DNA of 32,929 nucleotides from the NCBI GenBank assembly GCA_016788525.1, contig JAEUPD010000139.1:1-32929 (forward strand). Direction: 5' to 3'. The notes beneath the pieces are model-generated. The model was not told the DNA's origin and searched no databases. It was given only the letters and a program-made list of their open reading frames with translations. The translations under genes and the position numbers were made by a program. Position 1 is the first letter of the stretch. Every line of letters begins with the position of its first letter. The stretch is from Rubrivivax sp. (GTDB lineage Bacteria > Pseudomonadota > Gammaproteobacteria > Burkholderiales > Burkholderiaceae_C). Of the stretch, positions 25,088 to 32,929 are shown piece by piece.

Positions 25088-27931
25088 ATGAGGCCTGAAG
25101 CCGAGCGCTGGCCGCGCATCCGTGCCGAGTTCGAGCGGCTGATCGAGCGCACGCCGGCCGAGCGCGAGGCGGCGCTGGCGGCACTGGCGGCATCGCCGGA
25201 GTCGGCCGAGGCCGAACTCGCCGGCGAACTGCGCTCGCTGCTGGCGCACCACGACTCGCAAACCCGGGGGCGATTGAGCGACGGGGCCGCCGCAGCGATG
25301 GATGCCGCGTGGTCCGCAGCCGCTTCAGGTTCCCCTCGGCCGGAACCTCTCGAAGACCGCTCCGGCCAGCCGATGGGCGCCTGGCGCATCACCGCATTGC
25401 TGGGCCGCGGCGGCATGGGCGAGGTCTGGCTCGCCGAGCGCGCCGACGGTGCGTTCCGCGGCGAGGCGGCGATCAAGGTGCTCAAGCGCGGCATGGATTC
25501 CGCGGCCGTGCTGGCGCGTTTCGCGCAGGAGCAGCAGGCGCTGGCGCAGCTGGCCCACCCCCACATCGCGCGGCTGCTCGACGCCGGGCGCACCGGCGAC
25601 GGGCTGCCGTACTTCGTGATGGAGCGCGTGAAGGGCCAGCCGATCGACCGTGCGTGCGCCGGGCTGGCGCTGGACGGTCGATTGCAGCTGTTCCTGCAGC
25701 TGGCCGACGCCGTGGCACACGCGCACCAGCGCCTGCTCGTGCATCGCGACCTGAAGCCCGGCAACGTGCTCGTCAGCGATGGCGGGGCCGTGAAGCTGCT
25801 GGATTTCGGCATCGCCAAGGCGCTCGACCCGCTGGAGGGGAACGACGGGCTCACCACCGTGGGTGGCCAGCGGCCCTTCACGCCGCACTACGCCAGCCCC
25901 GAGCAGGTGCGCGGCGACGCCGTCACCACCGCCACCGACGTCTACAGCCTGGGCGTGGTGCTGTTCCAGATGCTCACCGGCACGCGGCCCACCGGGCGCA
26001 GGGCCACCACGCCGCTGGAGGCCGCCCGCAGCGTGCTCGACGAAGAGCCGACACGGCCCAGCCGCCTGCCCGCCAGCGAAGCGCGCGAGCCGATGTGGCG
26101 CACGCTGCGCGCGCGCGTGCACGGCGACCTCGACAACATCGTGCTCAAGGCGCTGGAGAAGGCGCCCGAGCGGCGCTATGCCGGCGTCGACGCGATGGCC
26201 GCCGACGTGCGGGCCTTCCTCGAACACCGGCCGGTCAGCGCGCGCGCAGCATCCACCGGCTACGTGCTCGCCCGCTTCCTGCAGCGCAACCGCTGGGCGG
26301 TGGTGGCCGGCGCCCTGGGCGCGCTCGGCCTCGTCACCGGGCTCGTGGCCGCGCTCGTGCAGGGGCAGGCCGCGGTGGCGCTGGGCGCCGTGGGCATGGC
26401 CGCCGGCCTGGCCATCGCGCTGGTGCAGGTGCGCCAGGCGGCCCAGGCGCGCGACCAGGCCCAGGCCCGCTTCGAGGACCTGCGCCAGCTCGCGCACCAC
26501 GTGCTGTTCGACTACCACGACCTCGTCGAGCCGCTGGTCGGTTCGACACCGGTGCGCCAGCGCCTGGTCTCCGACGCCATCACCTACCTCGACCGCATGG
26601 CGCGTGCCGCGCCGGCCGATCGCGGCGTGCGGCTCGAAGTGGGCATGGCGTATCGCACCGTCGGCCTCGTGCAGCGCAACGGCTACTTCCGCCCGCACCT
26701 GGGCGACACCGCCGGTGCGATGCGCAGCTTCGCGCAGGCCGAGGCCTGGCTGGAGCCGCTGGTGCAGGAAGACGCGGCCGACGACATGGCCGCCTACGAG
26801 CTGGCGCTGGCCCTTTCGGCGCGGGCCGGCGTGCTGGGCGAAGAAGGCCGGCTCGCCGAGGCCGAGCCCTTGCTGCTGCGCGCCGCCGCGCTCTTCGAGC
26901 GCCACGTCGAGCCCGACCGGCCCGACCTGCGGCACCGGCTCGAGCTGGCCCGCACCTTCTTGCGGTTGGCCTCGCCGCACTCGATGTCGGGCGACGCCGC
27001 CGCGGCGCTTCGCTTCGTTGGCCAGGCGCGGCGTCATCTCGAATGCCTGGCGGCGCGGCAGCCCGGCCACGCCGAACTGCCGCACGTGTGGGTGTGGGTG
27101 CATGGTGTTGCCACGCAGGCGCGGCGGCGTCTGGGCGACTGGCCCGGGCTGCTGCGCGAGATCGAGGCGTCGCAGCGCATCATGGACCGCCTGATCCGCG
27201 AGCAACCCGACAACGCGCGCTTCCAGGAGGATGTTGCCGGGCTGGCCACCTGGCGCCTGCGTGCGGCCGGTGCGCTGGGCGACCTGGCCGGCGTGCGCGA
27301 GTGGGGCGCCCGGGCCATCGAGGGCTGGGGCGCGCTCGCCGCGCGCGACCCGGCCGAGCGTGTTGCGCGCCGCGGCCACCTGAACAGCGTCGTCACCACC
27401 GGCCGCGAACTGGCCACCAGCGGTGCGCCGCAGGAGGCCTTGGAACACCTCGCCGAAGCCACGCCGGCGGTGCTGGCCGCCATGCGGCGCTGGCCCGACG
27501 ACGCGGACACGCAGGCGCGCGGCGTGCAGCTCGGCGAGGCGCGTGCCTGTGCGCTGGCGCTGGCCGGCGAACACGCGGCCGCCGAACAGGCGCTCGGCGA
27601 AGCGCAGGCGCTCGCGGCTTCGCTGCTCGAACGCCTGCCCGACGAGGCGCCGCTGCTGGCCACGGCCCTGGCGGCGCGCTACCTGCGAGCCTGCTGGCAG
27701 GCCGAGGCGGCCCTTGCCGCGCCGATGAAGGCCGAGGTCACCGCACCGGCGCTGCGCGCGATGCAGGAAGTGGAGCGTGCGCGGCTCGACCTCGTCGACC
27801 GCCAGCGCATGCCGCCGCGCGACTACGCCTGGCGGCTGGAAGGGACGCCGCGGTGGATCGAGCGCCTCGAGGCGCTGGCCGCTGCCCATGCACGCGGTGG
27901 ACCCGGCGAGGCCGGTGGGGTGGCCGAGTGA
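25088..27931 (+). CDS. Membrane Ser/Thr protein kinase with TPR-like sensor region (copy 2)
   Basis: A 947-residue paralogue of the preceding kinase with the same order of parts: N-terminal helical module (IRAEFERLIERTPAEREA), kinase domain, membrane region and helical repeats. Key sites are GRGGMG at 106-111, Lys130, HRDLKPGN with Asp221, and DFG Asp239; all catalytic residues are intact. It differs from copy 1 in the membrane part, which has two hydrophobic stretches (about 403-425 and 430-450). The C-terminal repeats are strongly diverged although the kinase domains are close to identical over long runs. The ATG at 25088 is the only start that keeps the N-terminal module without overlapping copy 1. 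The pair looks like a tandem duplication followed by sensor divergence. Confidence 0.92.
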   Translation: MRPEAERWPRIRAEFERLIERTPAEREAALAALAASPESAEAELAGELRSLLAHHDSQTRGRLSDGAAAAMDAAWSAAASGSPRPEPLEDRSGQPMGAWRITALLGRGGMGEVWLAERADGAFRGEAAIKVLKRGMDSAAVLARFAQEQQALAQLAHPHIARLLDAGRTGDGLPYFVMERVKGQPIDRACAGLALDGRLQLFLQLADAVAHAHQRLLVHRDLKPGNVLVSDGGAVKLLDFGIAKALDPLEGNDGLTTVGGQRPFTPHYASPEQVRGDAVTTATDVYSLGVVLFQMLTGTRPTGRRATTPLEAARSVLDEEPTRPSRLPASEAREPMWRTLRARVHGDLDNIVLKALEKAPERRYAGVDAMAADVRAFLEHRPVSARAASTGYVLARFLQRNRWAVVAGALGALGLVTGLVAALVQGQAAVALGAVGMAAGLAIALVQVRQAAQARDQAQARFEDLRQLAHHVLFDYHDLVEPLVGSTPVRQRLVSDAITYLDRMARAAPADRGVRLEVGMAYRTVGLVQRNGYFRPHLGDTAGAMRSFAQAEAWLEPLVQEDAADDMAAYELALALSARAGVLGEEGRLAEAEPLLLRAAALFERHVEPDRPDLRHRLELARTFLRLASPHSMSGDAAAALRFVGQARRHLECLAARQPGHAELPHVWVWVHGVATQARRRLGDWPGLLREIEASQRIMDRLIREQPDNARFQEDVAGLATWRLRAAGALGDLAGVREWGARAIEGWGALAARDPAERVARRGHLNSVVTTGRELATSGAPQEALEHLAEATPAVLAAMRRWPDDADTQARGVQLGEARACALALAGEHAAAEQALGEAQALAASLLERLPDEAPLLATALAARYLRACWQAEAALAAPMKAEVTAPALRAMQEVERARLDLVDRQRMPPRDYAWRLEGTPRWIERLEALAAAHARGGPGEAGGVAE

Positions 27932-27955
27932 AGGCGCCACAACCGCATCGCCGGC

Positions 27956-27973
27956 CCCCCTGAATCAAGGGGG
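27956..27973 (+). other. Small stem-loop between kinase 2 and the lipoprotein gene
   Basis: CCCCCT and AGGGGG pair over 6 bp around GAATCA, 24 bases after the kinase stop and about 80 bases before the lipoprotein start. It has no T-tract, so partial termination or RNA processing is possible but unproven. Confidence 0.3.
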
Positions 27974-28056
27974 TGCCCAGCGCGTGGTGAGCCTTGCGCC
28001 GGGTTTTTGCGGCGGGTGCCGACAACACCCGTCACCACCCCGAAAGGCCCACCGTG

Positions 28057-29253
28057 ATGAAGCAACTGACTCCCCTGGCCCTGTTCGTGCTGCTCGCCGC
28101 GTGCGGCGGTGGCGACGGGGAAGACAACACTGCGCCGGCTCCGGCACCTGCACCCGCACCTGCACCCGCACCTGCACCTGCACCTGCACCTGCACCTGCA
28201 CCTGCACCTGCACCTGCACCTGCACCGGCACCGGCACCCGCCCCGGCACCCGCCCCGGCCCCCTCCAACCTCACCAACCCGGGTTCGCCCTTCACCGCGT
28301 ACGACGGCACCGATGTCCGCGAAGCGGGCTGGAACGGTGACCTGATGGTGGCGTTCACCATCCTGCCCGGCGCATCGGTCACGTGCCCGAACGGCGGCAG
28401 CGCCACCTGCGCCGACCAGACCTACTTCAACCTCACCGACCCGGCGACGCTGCCCGCGGGCTACACGCCGGGCTACGCCGCCTTCGACAGCAAGGGTCTG
28501 TTCCGCGGCTTCGTCGACAAGGTCTTCGCCGTCGGCCAGGCCCAGGCCATGATCTATCGCGACCCCGACGCATCCGGCACCACCGGCGTGGGCGGCGCGG
28601 GCAGCGACGGCCCGCTGCGCTGGGGCGCCTGGACCTCCGGCAGCTACCGCACCGGCGGCGCCGTCAACGCCAGCACGCTGGCCGCGGCGCACTCGCACTA
28701 CGTCATCGGCAAGCCGCTGGCCACCTCGCTGGGCGCGGCCGGCAGCGTGAGCTACGCGCCGATCGCCGGCAGCGCTTCGCAGGCCTTCCAGCTGGAGGGG
28801 CTGCTCACCGGCAACCCGCCGCGGCTGGCTGCGCGCGGCACGCTGGAAGGCTTTGCTGCCTCGTGGGACCCGGGCTCGCTTTCGGGCAACGCGCTGGCCA
28901 CGGGCAGCGCGTCGCTGACCGTGAAGATGGGCAGTGTCACCTTCACCGGCACCGCGAGTTCATTGCTGGCGATGCGGCTGGCGGACCTGAACTTCGAGCC
29001 ACTTTCGGCCGGCAACCCGGGCCAGGTGACCGTCATCGCCAACGTGCCGATGACGCCCTCGGACGGCACGAGCTGCAACCGCTACTTCGCCGACGGCGTG
29101 ACGCTGATGTCGACGGTGTGCAACACGTCGGTGCGCATCGCGCTGGTGGGCAACCCGGCCACGCACGCGGTGCTGAGCTACTCGATCACGCTGCCCGACG
29201 GGGTGGGCGGCGTGCAGCGCGCGATCCGCGGCAACGCGGCGCTCAAGCGTTGA
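28057..29253 (+). CDS. Surface lipoprotein with Ala-Pro linker and beta-rich C-terminal domain
   Basis: A 398-residue predicted lipoprotein. The signal peptide MKQLTPLALFVLLAAC ends in a lipobox (LAAC) with lipidated Cys16, followed by GGGDGED. Next come 22 Ala-Pro pairs (residues 26-69), then a ~325-residue Gly/Ser/Thr-rich domain of probable beta structure with motifs such as RWGAWTSGSY, HYVIGKPLATSLG and GSVSYAPIAG. The domain recalls the beta-barrel repeats of TbpB-like surface lipoproteins and of domains beside FecR proteins, but I do not recognise it firmly. It contains four cysteines that could form disulfides. The ATG at 28057 follows an AAAGG ribosome site; a GTG lies at 28054. It is 125 bases behind the kinase pair and could belong to their regulon. 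Confidence 0.7.
   Translation: MKQLTPLALFVLLAACGGGDGEDNTAPAPAPAPAPAPAPAPAPAPAPAPAPAPAPAPAPAPAPAPAPAPSNLTNPGSPFTAYDGTDVREAGWNGDLMVAFTILPGASVTCPNGGSATCADQTYFNLTDPATLPAGYTPGYAAFDSKGLFRGFVDKVFAVGQAQAMIYRDPDASGTTGVGGAGSDGPLRWGAWTSGSYRTGGAVNASTLAAAHSHYVIGKPLATSLGAAGSVSYAPIAGSASQAFQLEGLLTGNPPRLAARGTLEGFAASWDPGSLSGNALATGSASLTVKMGSVTFTGTASSLLAMRLADLNFEPLSAGNPGQVTVIANVPMTPSDGTSCNRYFADGVTLMSTVCNTSVRIALVGNPATHAVLSYSITLPDGVGGVQRAIRGNAALKR
28132..28263 (+). repeat. Ala-Pro coding hexanucleotide tandem repeat
   Basis: The linker of the lipoprotein is encoded by six-base units, with nine perfect consecutive CCTGCA copies at 28171-28224 flanked by CCCGCA and CCGGCA variants. Because the unit is a multiple of three, slippage would change linker length without shifting frame. 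Confidence 0.9.
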
Positions 29254-29307
29254 GACGCTGGCCTTGGGGCTTGGCGGTGCGCCCCCGGGGCGTCGCTGAG
29301 GACTTGC

Positions 29308-29334
29308 CGAGTGACCAGCTTCGCTGGTCACTCG
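29308..29334. terminator. Perfect 12-bp hairpin between convergent genes
   Basis: CGAGTGACCAGC and GCTGGTCACTCG pair perfectly around a TTC loop. The hairpin lies between the lipoprotein gene (ends 29253) and the convergent oxidoreductase gene (ends 29388). It lacks a T-tract on both strands, yet its strength and position fit a bidirectional transcription stop or mRNA end stabiliser. Confidence 0.55.
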
Positions 29335-29387
29335 AACGCATCCTCCAACCCGCCCTGCCAGCCACCGGGCGGCCCTGCGAGCGCCGA

Positions 29388-32300
29388 TCAGCCCGCGCGC
29401 CAGCGCTGCATCAGCGCGCCCCACTTGGCGCGCACCGCCGCGACATGGCGCTCCTTCACGTGGCCGTAGCCGCGGATGTCTTCGGGCAGGCGTGCGATCT
29501 CGGCGGCGAGCGGGCGGTTTTCGGCCTTCAGCGTACGCAGCAGCTCCTCGATGCAGGCGCGGTACTCACCGATCAGCGCGCGCTCCATCTTGCGCTCCTC
29601 GGTGCGGCCAAAGGGGTCGAACGCAGTCCCGCGCAGGCCCTTCATCCTGGCCAGCAGGCCGAAGGCGGTGCGCACCCAGGGGCCGAAGGGCTGCTTCACC
29701 AACTCGCCGCGCTCGTTCTTCCGGGCTACCGATGGCGGCGCAAGGTGGTGCACGAGCTTGAAGTCGCCTTCGAACATCGCGGCCACCTTGTCGGTGAAGG
29801 CGCGGTCGGTGTGCAGCCGTGCGACCTCGTACTCGTCCTTGCAGGCCATCAGCTTGAAGAGGTAGCGCGCCACCGCTTCGGTGAGCATGGGGCTGCCGCC
29901 CAGCGGTGATTCCGCGGCCTTCACCTGCTCGACGAAGGCGCAGTAGGTGGCCGCATAGGCGGCGTCCTGGTAGCCGGTGAGGAACTCGACGCGCGTCTTC
30001 ACCACTTCGTCGAGCGAAGGCTTCCTGACGATCTGGATCACCTGCTGCGCCTTGAACAGGGCCACCACGCTGGCGAGGTCGTGGGCGCAGCGGCGGCCCC
30101 ATTCGAACGCGGCCTTGTTGTTCTCCACCTGCACGCCATTGAGCTCGATGGCGCGCATCAGCGCCGCGTGCGTCAGCGGCACGCGGCCCTTCTGCCAGGC
30201 GTAGCCCAGCATCAGCGGGTTGGTGTAGAGGCTGTCGCCCAGCAACTGCTCGGCGGCCTGCTCGGCGTCGAAGGCGCCCACGCCCTCGTCGCCCACCGTG
30301 GCGCGCAGCGCCGCCTCGCACTGCGCGCCCGGGCCCTGCCAGTCGGGCTGCTTGACAAACGCCGCCGTGGGGGTGCCGTGCGTGTTGAGCGCGACATAGG
30401 TACGGCCGGGCTGCATCACGCCCAGCGTGGCCTTGCCCGCCGCGACGATGGCGTCGCAGCCGATCACCAGGTCGGCCTTGGCGGTGTCGACCTTCGTGGT
30501 GAAGATCGCCTCGGGCCGGTGGGCGATTTGCACATGGCTCCAGGTGGCGCCGCCCTTTTGCGCCAGGCCCGCGCTGTCTTGCGTGACCACGCCCTTGCCT
30601 TCGAGGTGCGCGGCCATGCCCAGCAGCTGGCCGAGGGTAATGACACCGGTGCCGCCCACGCCAGCGACCACGATGCCCCAGGCCTGCTCGGCCAGCGGCA
30701 GCGGCGGCTCGGGCAGCAGCGCCAGGCCATCCAGCGAGCCCTTCTTCTCCTTCTTGGGCCTCTTCAGCTCACCGCCTTCCACGGTGACGAAGCTCGGGCA
30801 GAAGCCCTTCACGCAGGAGAAGTCCTTGTTGCAGGTGTTCTGGTTGATCCGGCGCTTGCGGCCGAATTCGGTCTCCACCGGCTCCACCGAGAGGCAGTTG
30901 CTGGCCACGCTGCAGTCGCCGCACCCTTCGCACACCAGCTCGTTGATGACGACGCGCCTGGCCGGGTCGGCCATCTTGCCGCGCTTGCGGCGGCGGCGCT
31001 TCTCGGTGGCGCAGGTCTGGTCGTAGAGGATCGCGGTGACGCCCTGGATCTCGCGGAACTCGCGCTGGATCGCGTCGAGTTCGTCGCGGTGGTGCACCGT
31101 GACGCCGGCTTCCAGCGGCACCCCGGCGTACTTCTCGGGCTGGTCGGTGACGATGACAAGCTTGGCCACGCCCTCGGCGACGAGGCTCTTGTGGATCTGC
31201 AGCACGCTGTGGCCTTCGGGGCGTTCTCCCACCTGCTGGCCGCCGGTCATCGCCACCGCGTCGTTGTAGAGCACCTTGTAGGTGATGTTCACGCCCGCGG
31301 CGATGCTTTGCCGGATGGCCAGGATGCCGCTATGGAAGTAGGTGCCGTCGCCGAGGTTGGCGAAGACGTGGGTGTCCTTCGTGAAGTGGGCCTGCCCGAC
31401 CCAGGCCACACCTTCGCCGCCCATCTGGCTGAAGGTGCTGGTGCTGCGGTCCATCCACACCGCCATGTAGTGGCAACCGATGCCGGCCATCGCACGGCTG
31501 CCGTCGGGCACGCGGGTGCTGGTGTTGTGCGGGCAGCCGCTGCAGAACCACGGAATGCGGTCGCCGGTGGTGGCCTTCAGTTCGGTGAGCTGGCGCTCGC
31601 GGCCGGCGATCTCGTCCAGCCGCCGCTGCATGCGCGCGGCGATGTCGCTGCCCGGCTGCACGAGGCCGGTCTTCAGCAGGCGCCTGGCGATGGCCTTGGC
31701 CACGATCGCCGGCGTCAGGTCGGCCTTGGCGCGCAGCAGCCAGTTCTCGCTCGGGTTGGGCATGCTCCACTCGCCGCCCGAGCCGTCGCCGCCCGGCTCG
31801 TCGAACTTGCCCAGCACGTTGGGCCGCACATCGGGGCGCCAGTTGTAGAGCTCCTCCTTGAGCTGGTATTCGATGATCTGGCGCTTCTCCTCGACGACGA
31901 GGATCTCCTGCAGCCCCTGCGCGAAGTCGCGCGTGATGGTGGCGTCCAGCGGCCACACGACGTTGACCTTGTGCACGCGGATGCCCAGGCGCCGGCACAG
32001 TTCGTCGTCCAGGCCCAGGTCGGTGAGCGCCTGGCGCGTGTCGTTGTAGGCCTTGCCGCTGGCGATGAGGCCGAAGCGGTCGTTCGGGCCGCTGACCACG
32101 TTGTGGTTCAGGCGGTTGGCGCGCACATAGGCCAGCGCCGCGTACCACTTGTGGTCAAAGAGGCGCGCCTCCTGCTCCAGCGGGGCGTCGGGCCAGCGGA
32201 TGTGCACGCCGCCGGCGGGCATCGCAAAGTCCTCGGGCAGCACGATCTTCACGCGGTGCGGGTCCACCGTCACGCTGGCGGCCGACTCCACCACCTCCTG

Positions 32301-32929
32301 GATCGTCTTCATGCCGGTCCACACGCCCGCGTAGCGGCTCATGGCGAACGCATGCAGGCCCATGTCGAGGATGTCCTGCACGCTGCTCGGAAAGAAGGTC
32401 GGGAAGCCGCAGGCCTTGAAGACGTGGTCGCTCTGGTGCGGCGCGGTGCTGCTCTTGGCCACGTGGTCGTCGCCGGCCACCGCGATGACGCCGCCGTGCC
32501 GGGCGGTGCCGGCCATGTTGGCGTGCTTGAAGACATCGAGGCAGCGGTCCACCCCGGGGCCCTTGCCGTACCAGATGCCGAACACGCCGTCGTACTTCTT
32601 CTGCGCCGGGTAGAGGTCGAGCTGCTGCGTGCCCCACACCGCGGTGGCGGCGAGTTCCTCGTTGACACCGGGCTGGAACACGATGTGGTTGGCCTGCAGG
32701 TGCTTCTTGGCCGCCCACAGCGACTGGTCGTAGCCGCCCAGCGGGCTGCCGCGGTAGCCGCTGACGAAGCCCGCAGTGGCCAGGCCGCCCAGCGCGTCGC
32801 GCTGGCGCTGCAGCATCGGCAGGCGCACCAGGGCCTGGATGCCGCTCATGAAGGCGCGGCCTTCGGCCAGGCTGTACTTGTCGTCGAGGGACGCGGTCTC
32901 GAGCGCCTTGCGGACGGACTCGGGCAGCG
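29388..32929 (-). CDS. Indolepyruvate:ferredoxin oxidoreductase, large fused type (5' end outside window)
   Basis: At least 1,180 residues of a fused 2-oxoacid:acceptor oxidoreductase that oxidatively decarboxylates indolepyruvate and other aryl-pyruvates to acyl-CoA. The frame stays open to the window edge, reading LPESVRKALETASLDDKY ahead of the first visible ATG at 32849, so the start is outside. From N to C: a pyrimidine-binding-like region; a ThDP-binding half with FCSGCPHNTSTR, GIGCHYMAVW and NLGDGTYFHSG; a cysteine-rich segment (VCEGCGDCSVASNC and CNKDFSCVKGFC, about 30800-30950) for iron-sulfur clusters; a gamma domain with GVGGTGVITLGQ; and a C-terminal DUF6537-like region. This single-chain architecture is usual in aerobic Proteobacteria, unlike the separate IorA/IorB of archaea. 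No frameshift is seen. Confidence 0.93.
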   Translation of the reverse strand, partial: LPESVRKALETASLDDKYSLAEGRAFMSGIQALVRLPMLQRQRDALGGLATAGFVSGYRGSPLGGYDQSLWAAKKHLQANHIVFQPGVNEELAATAVWGTQQLDLYPAQKKYDGVFGIWYGKGPGVDRCLDVFKHANMAGTARHGGVIAVAGDDHVAKSSTAPHQSDHVFKACGFPTFFPSSVQDILDMGLHAFAMSRYAGVWTGMKTIQEVVESAASVTVDPHRVKIVLPEDFAMPAGGVHIRWPDAPLEQEARLFDHKWYAALAYVRANRLNHNVVSGPNDRFGLIASGKAYNDTRQALTDLGLDDELCRRLGIRVHKVNVVWPLDATITRDFAQGLQEILVVEEKRQIIEYQLKEELYNWRPDVRPNVLGKFDEPGGDGSGGEWSMPNPSENWLLRAKADLTPAIVAKAIARRLLKTGLVQPGSDIAARMQRRLDEIAGRERQLTELKATTGDRIPWFCSGCPHNTSTRVPDGSRAMAGIGCHYMAVWMDRSTSTFSQMGGEGVAWVGQAHFTKDTHVFANLGDGTYFHSGILAIRQSIAAGVNITYKVLYNDAVAMTGGQQVGERPEGHSVLQIHKSLVAEGVAKLVIVTDQPEKYAGVPLEAGVTVHHRDELDAIQREFREIQGVTAILYDQTCATEKRRRRKRGKMADPARRVVINELVCEGCGDCSVASNCLSVEPVETEFGRKRRINQNTCNKDFSCVKGFCPSFVTVEGGELKRPKKEKKGSLDGLALLPEPPLPLAEQAWGIVVAGVGGTGVITLGQLLGMAAHLEGKGVVTQDSAGLAQKGGATWSHVQIAHRPEAIFTTKVDTAKADLVIGCDAIVAAGKATLGVMQPGRTYVALNTHGTPTAAFVKQPDWQGPGAQCEAALRATVGDEGVGAFDAEQAAEQLLGDSLYTNPLMLGYAWQKGRVPLTHAALMRAIELNGVQVENNKAAFEWGRRCAHDLASVVALFKAQQVIQIVRKPSLDEVVKTRVEFLTGYQDAAYAATYCAFVEQVKAAESPLGGSPMLTEAVARYLFKLMACKDEYEVARLHTDRAFTDKVAAMFEGDFKLVHHLAPPSVARKNERGELVKQPFGPWVRTAFGLLARMKGLRGTAFDPFGRTEERKMERALIGEYRACIEELLRTLKAENRPLAAEIARLPEDIRGYGHVKERHVAAVRAKWGALMQRWRAG

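Noticed and set aside
22225..25881. Very long minus-strand open frame (over 1,200 codons) opposite the kinase genes
   Set aside because: It is antisense to two clear kinases, has low-complexity Ala/Arg/Gly-rich translation with no domain, and is expected from GC-rich codon use.
28141..28260. Regular short repeats as a possible CRISPR array
   Set aside because: The unit is six bases without spacers and encodes an in-frame Ala-Pro linker inside a lipoprotein gene.

Overview
The window (32,929 bases, very GC-rich) looks like a chromosomal segment of a betaproteobacterium of the order Burkholderiales, most likely of the Rubrivivax / Leptothrix / Methylibium type. This is inferred from GC-saturated codon use, the large fused indolepyruvate oxidoreductase, the style of the ammonium transporter and the protein families present. 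No 16S rRNA or other marker confirms it, and I found no tRNA, rRNA, CRISPR, phage or transposase gene.

Layout. (1) 1-1802: end of a peptide-type ABC importer operon (permease tail, then a dual-ATPase subunit). (2) 1807-4266: membrane hybrid histidine kinase, convergent with the ABC gene. (3) 4573-5775: ammonium channel Amt, with a UUCG-capped hairpin behind it and a sigma-54-like promoter in front. (4) 6114-9714: TonB-dependent receptor followed by a cytochrome c / cytochrome P460 fusion. (5) 9741-10301: a large inverted-repeat element between convergent genes. (6) 14916-10309 (minus): four-gene operon with a BadF-type amino-sugar kinase, a DUF3052-like protein, a DigH/YngK-like glycoside hydrolase and MurQ etherase, readable as a cell-wall sugar recovery unit. 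(7) 15020-15270: frameshifted 3' remnant of a type II NADH dehydrogenase, followed by about 450 bases with no gene. (8) 20473-15717 (minus): VOC protein, histidine phosphatase/PGM-like enzyme, ketopantoate-reductase-like enzyme, APH-fold kinase and a divergent enolase paralogue with altered catalytic residues. (9) 20640-21383: alpha/beta hydrolase. (10) 21443-29253: an ECF-type sigma factor divergent from two tandem, similar membrane Ser/Thr kinases, followed by a lipoprotein with an Ala-Pro linker encoded by a hexanucleotide repeat. (11) 29388-window end: indolepyruvate:ferredoxin oxidoreductase, whose start lies outside the window.

The two most promising systems are as follows. First, the sigma factor has Ser/Thr where most ECF factors carry an acidic DAED-type motif in region 2.2, and it sits beside two receptor-like kinases; this suggests sigma activation by phosphorylation. 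Second, the enolase-like operon encodes a kinase, a 2-oxoacid-type reductase, a phosphomutase/phosphatase-like enzyme and an enolase lacking the substrate-binding histidine. This looks like an uncharacterised phosphorylated-intermediate pathway rather than glycolysis.
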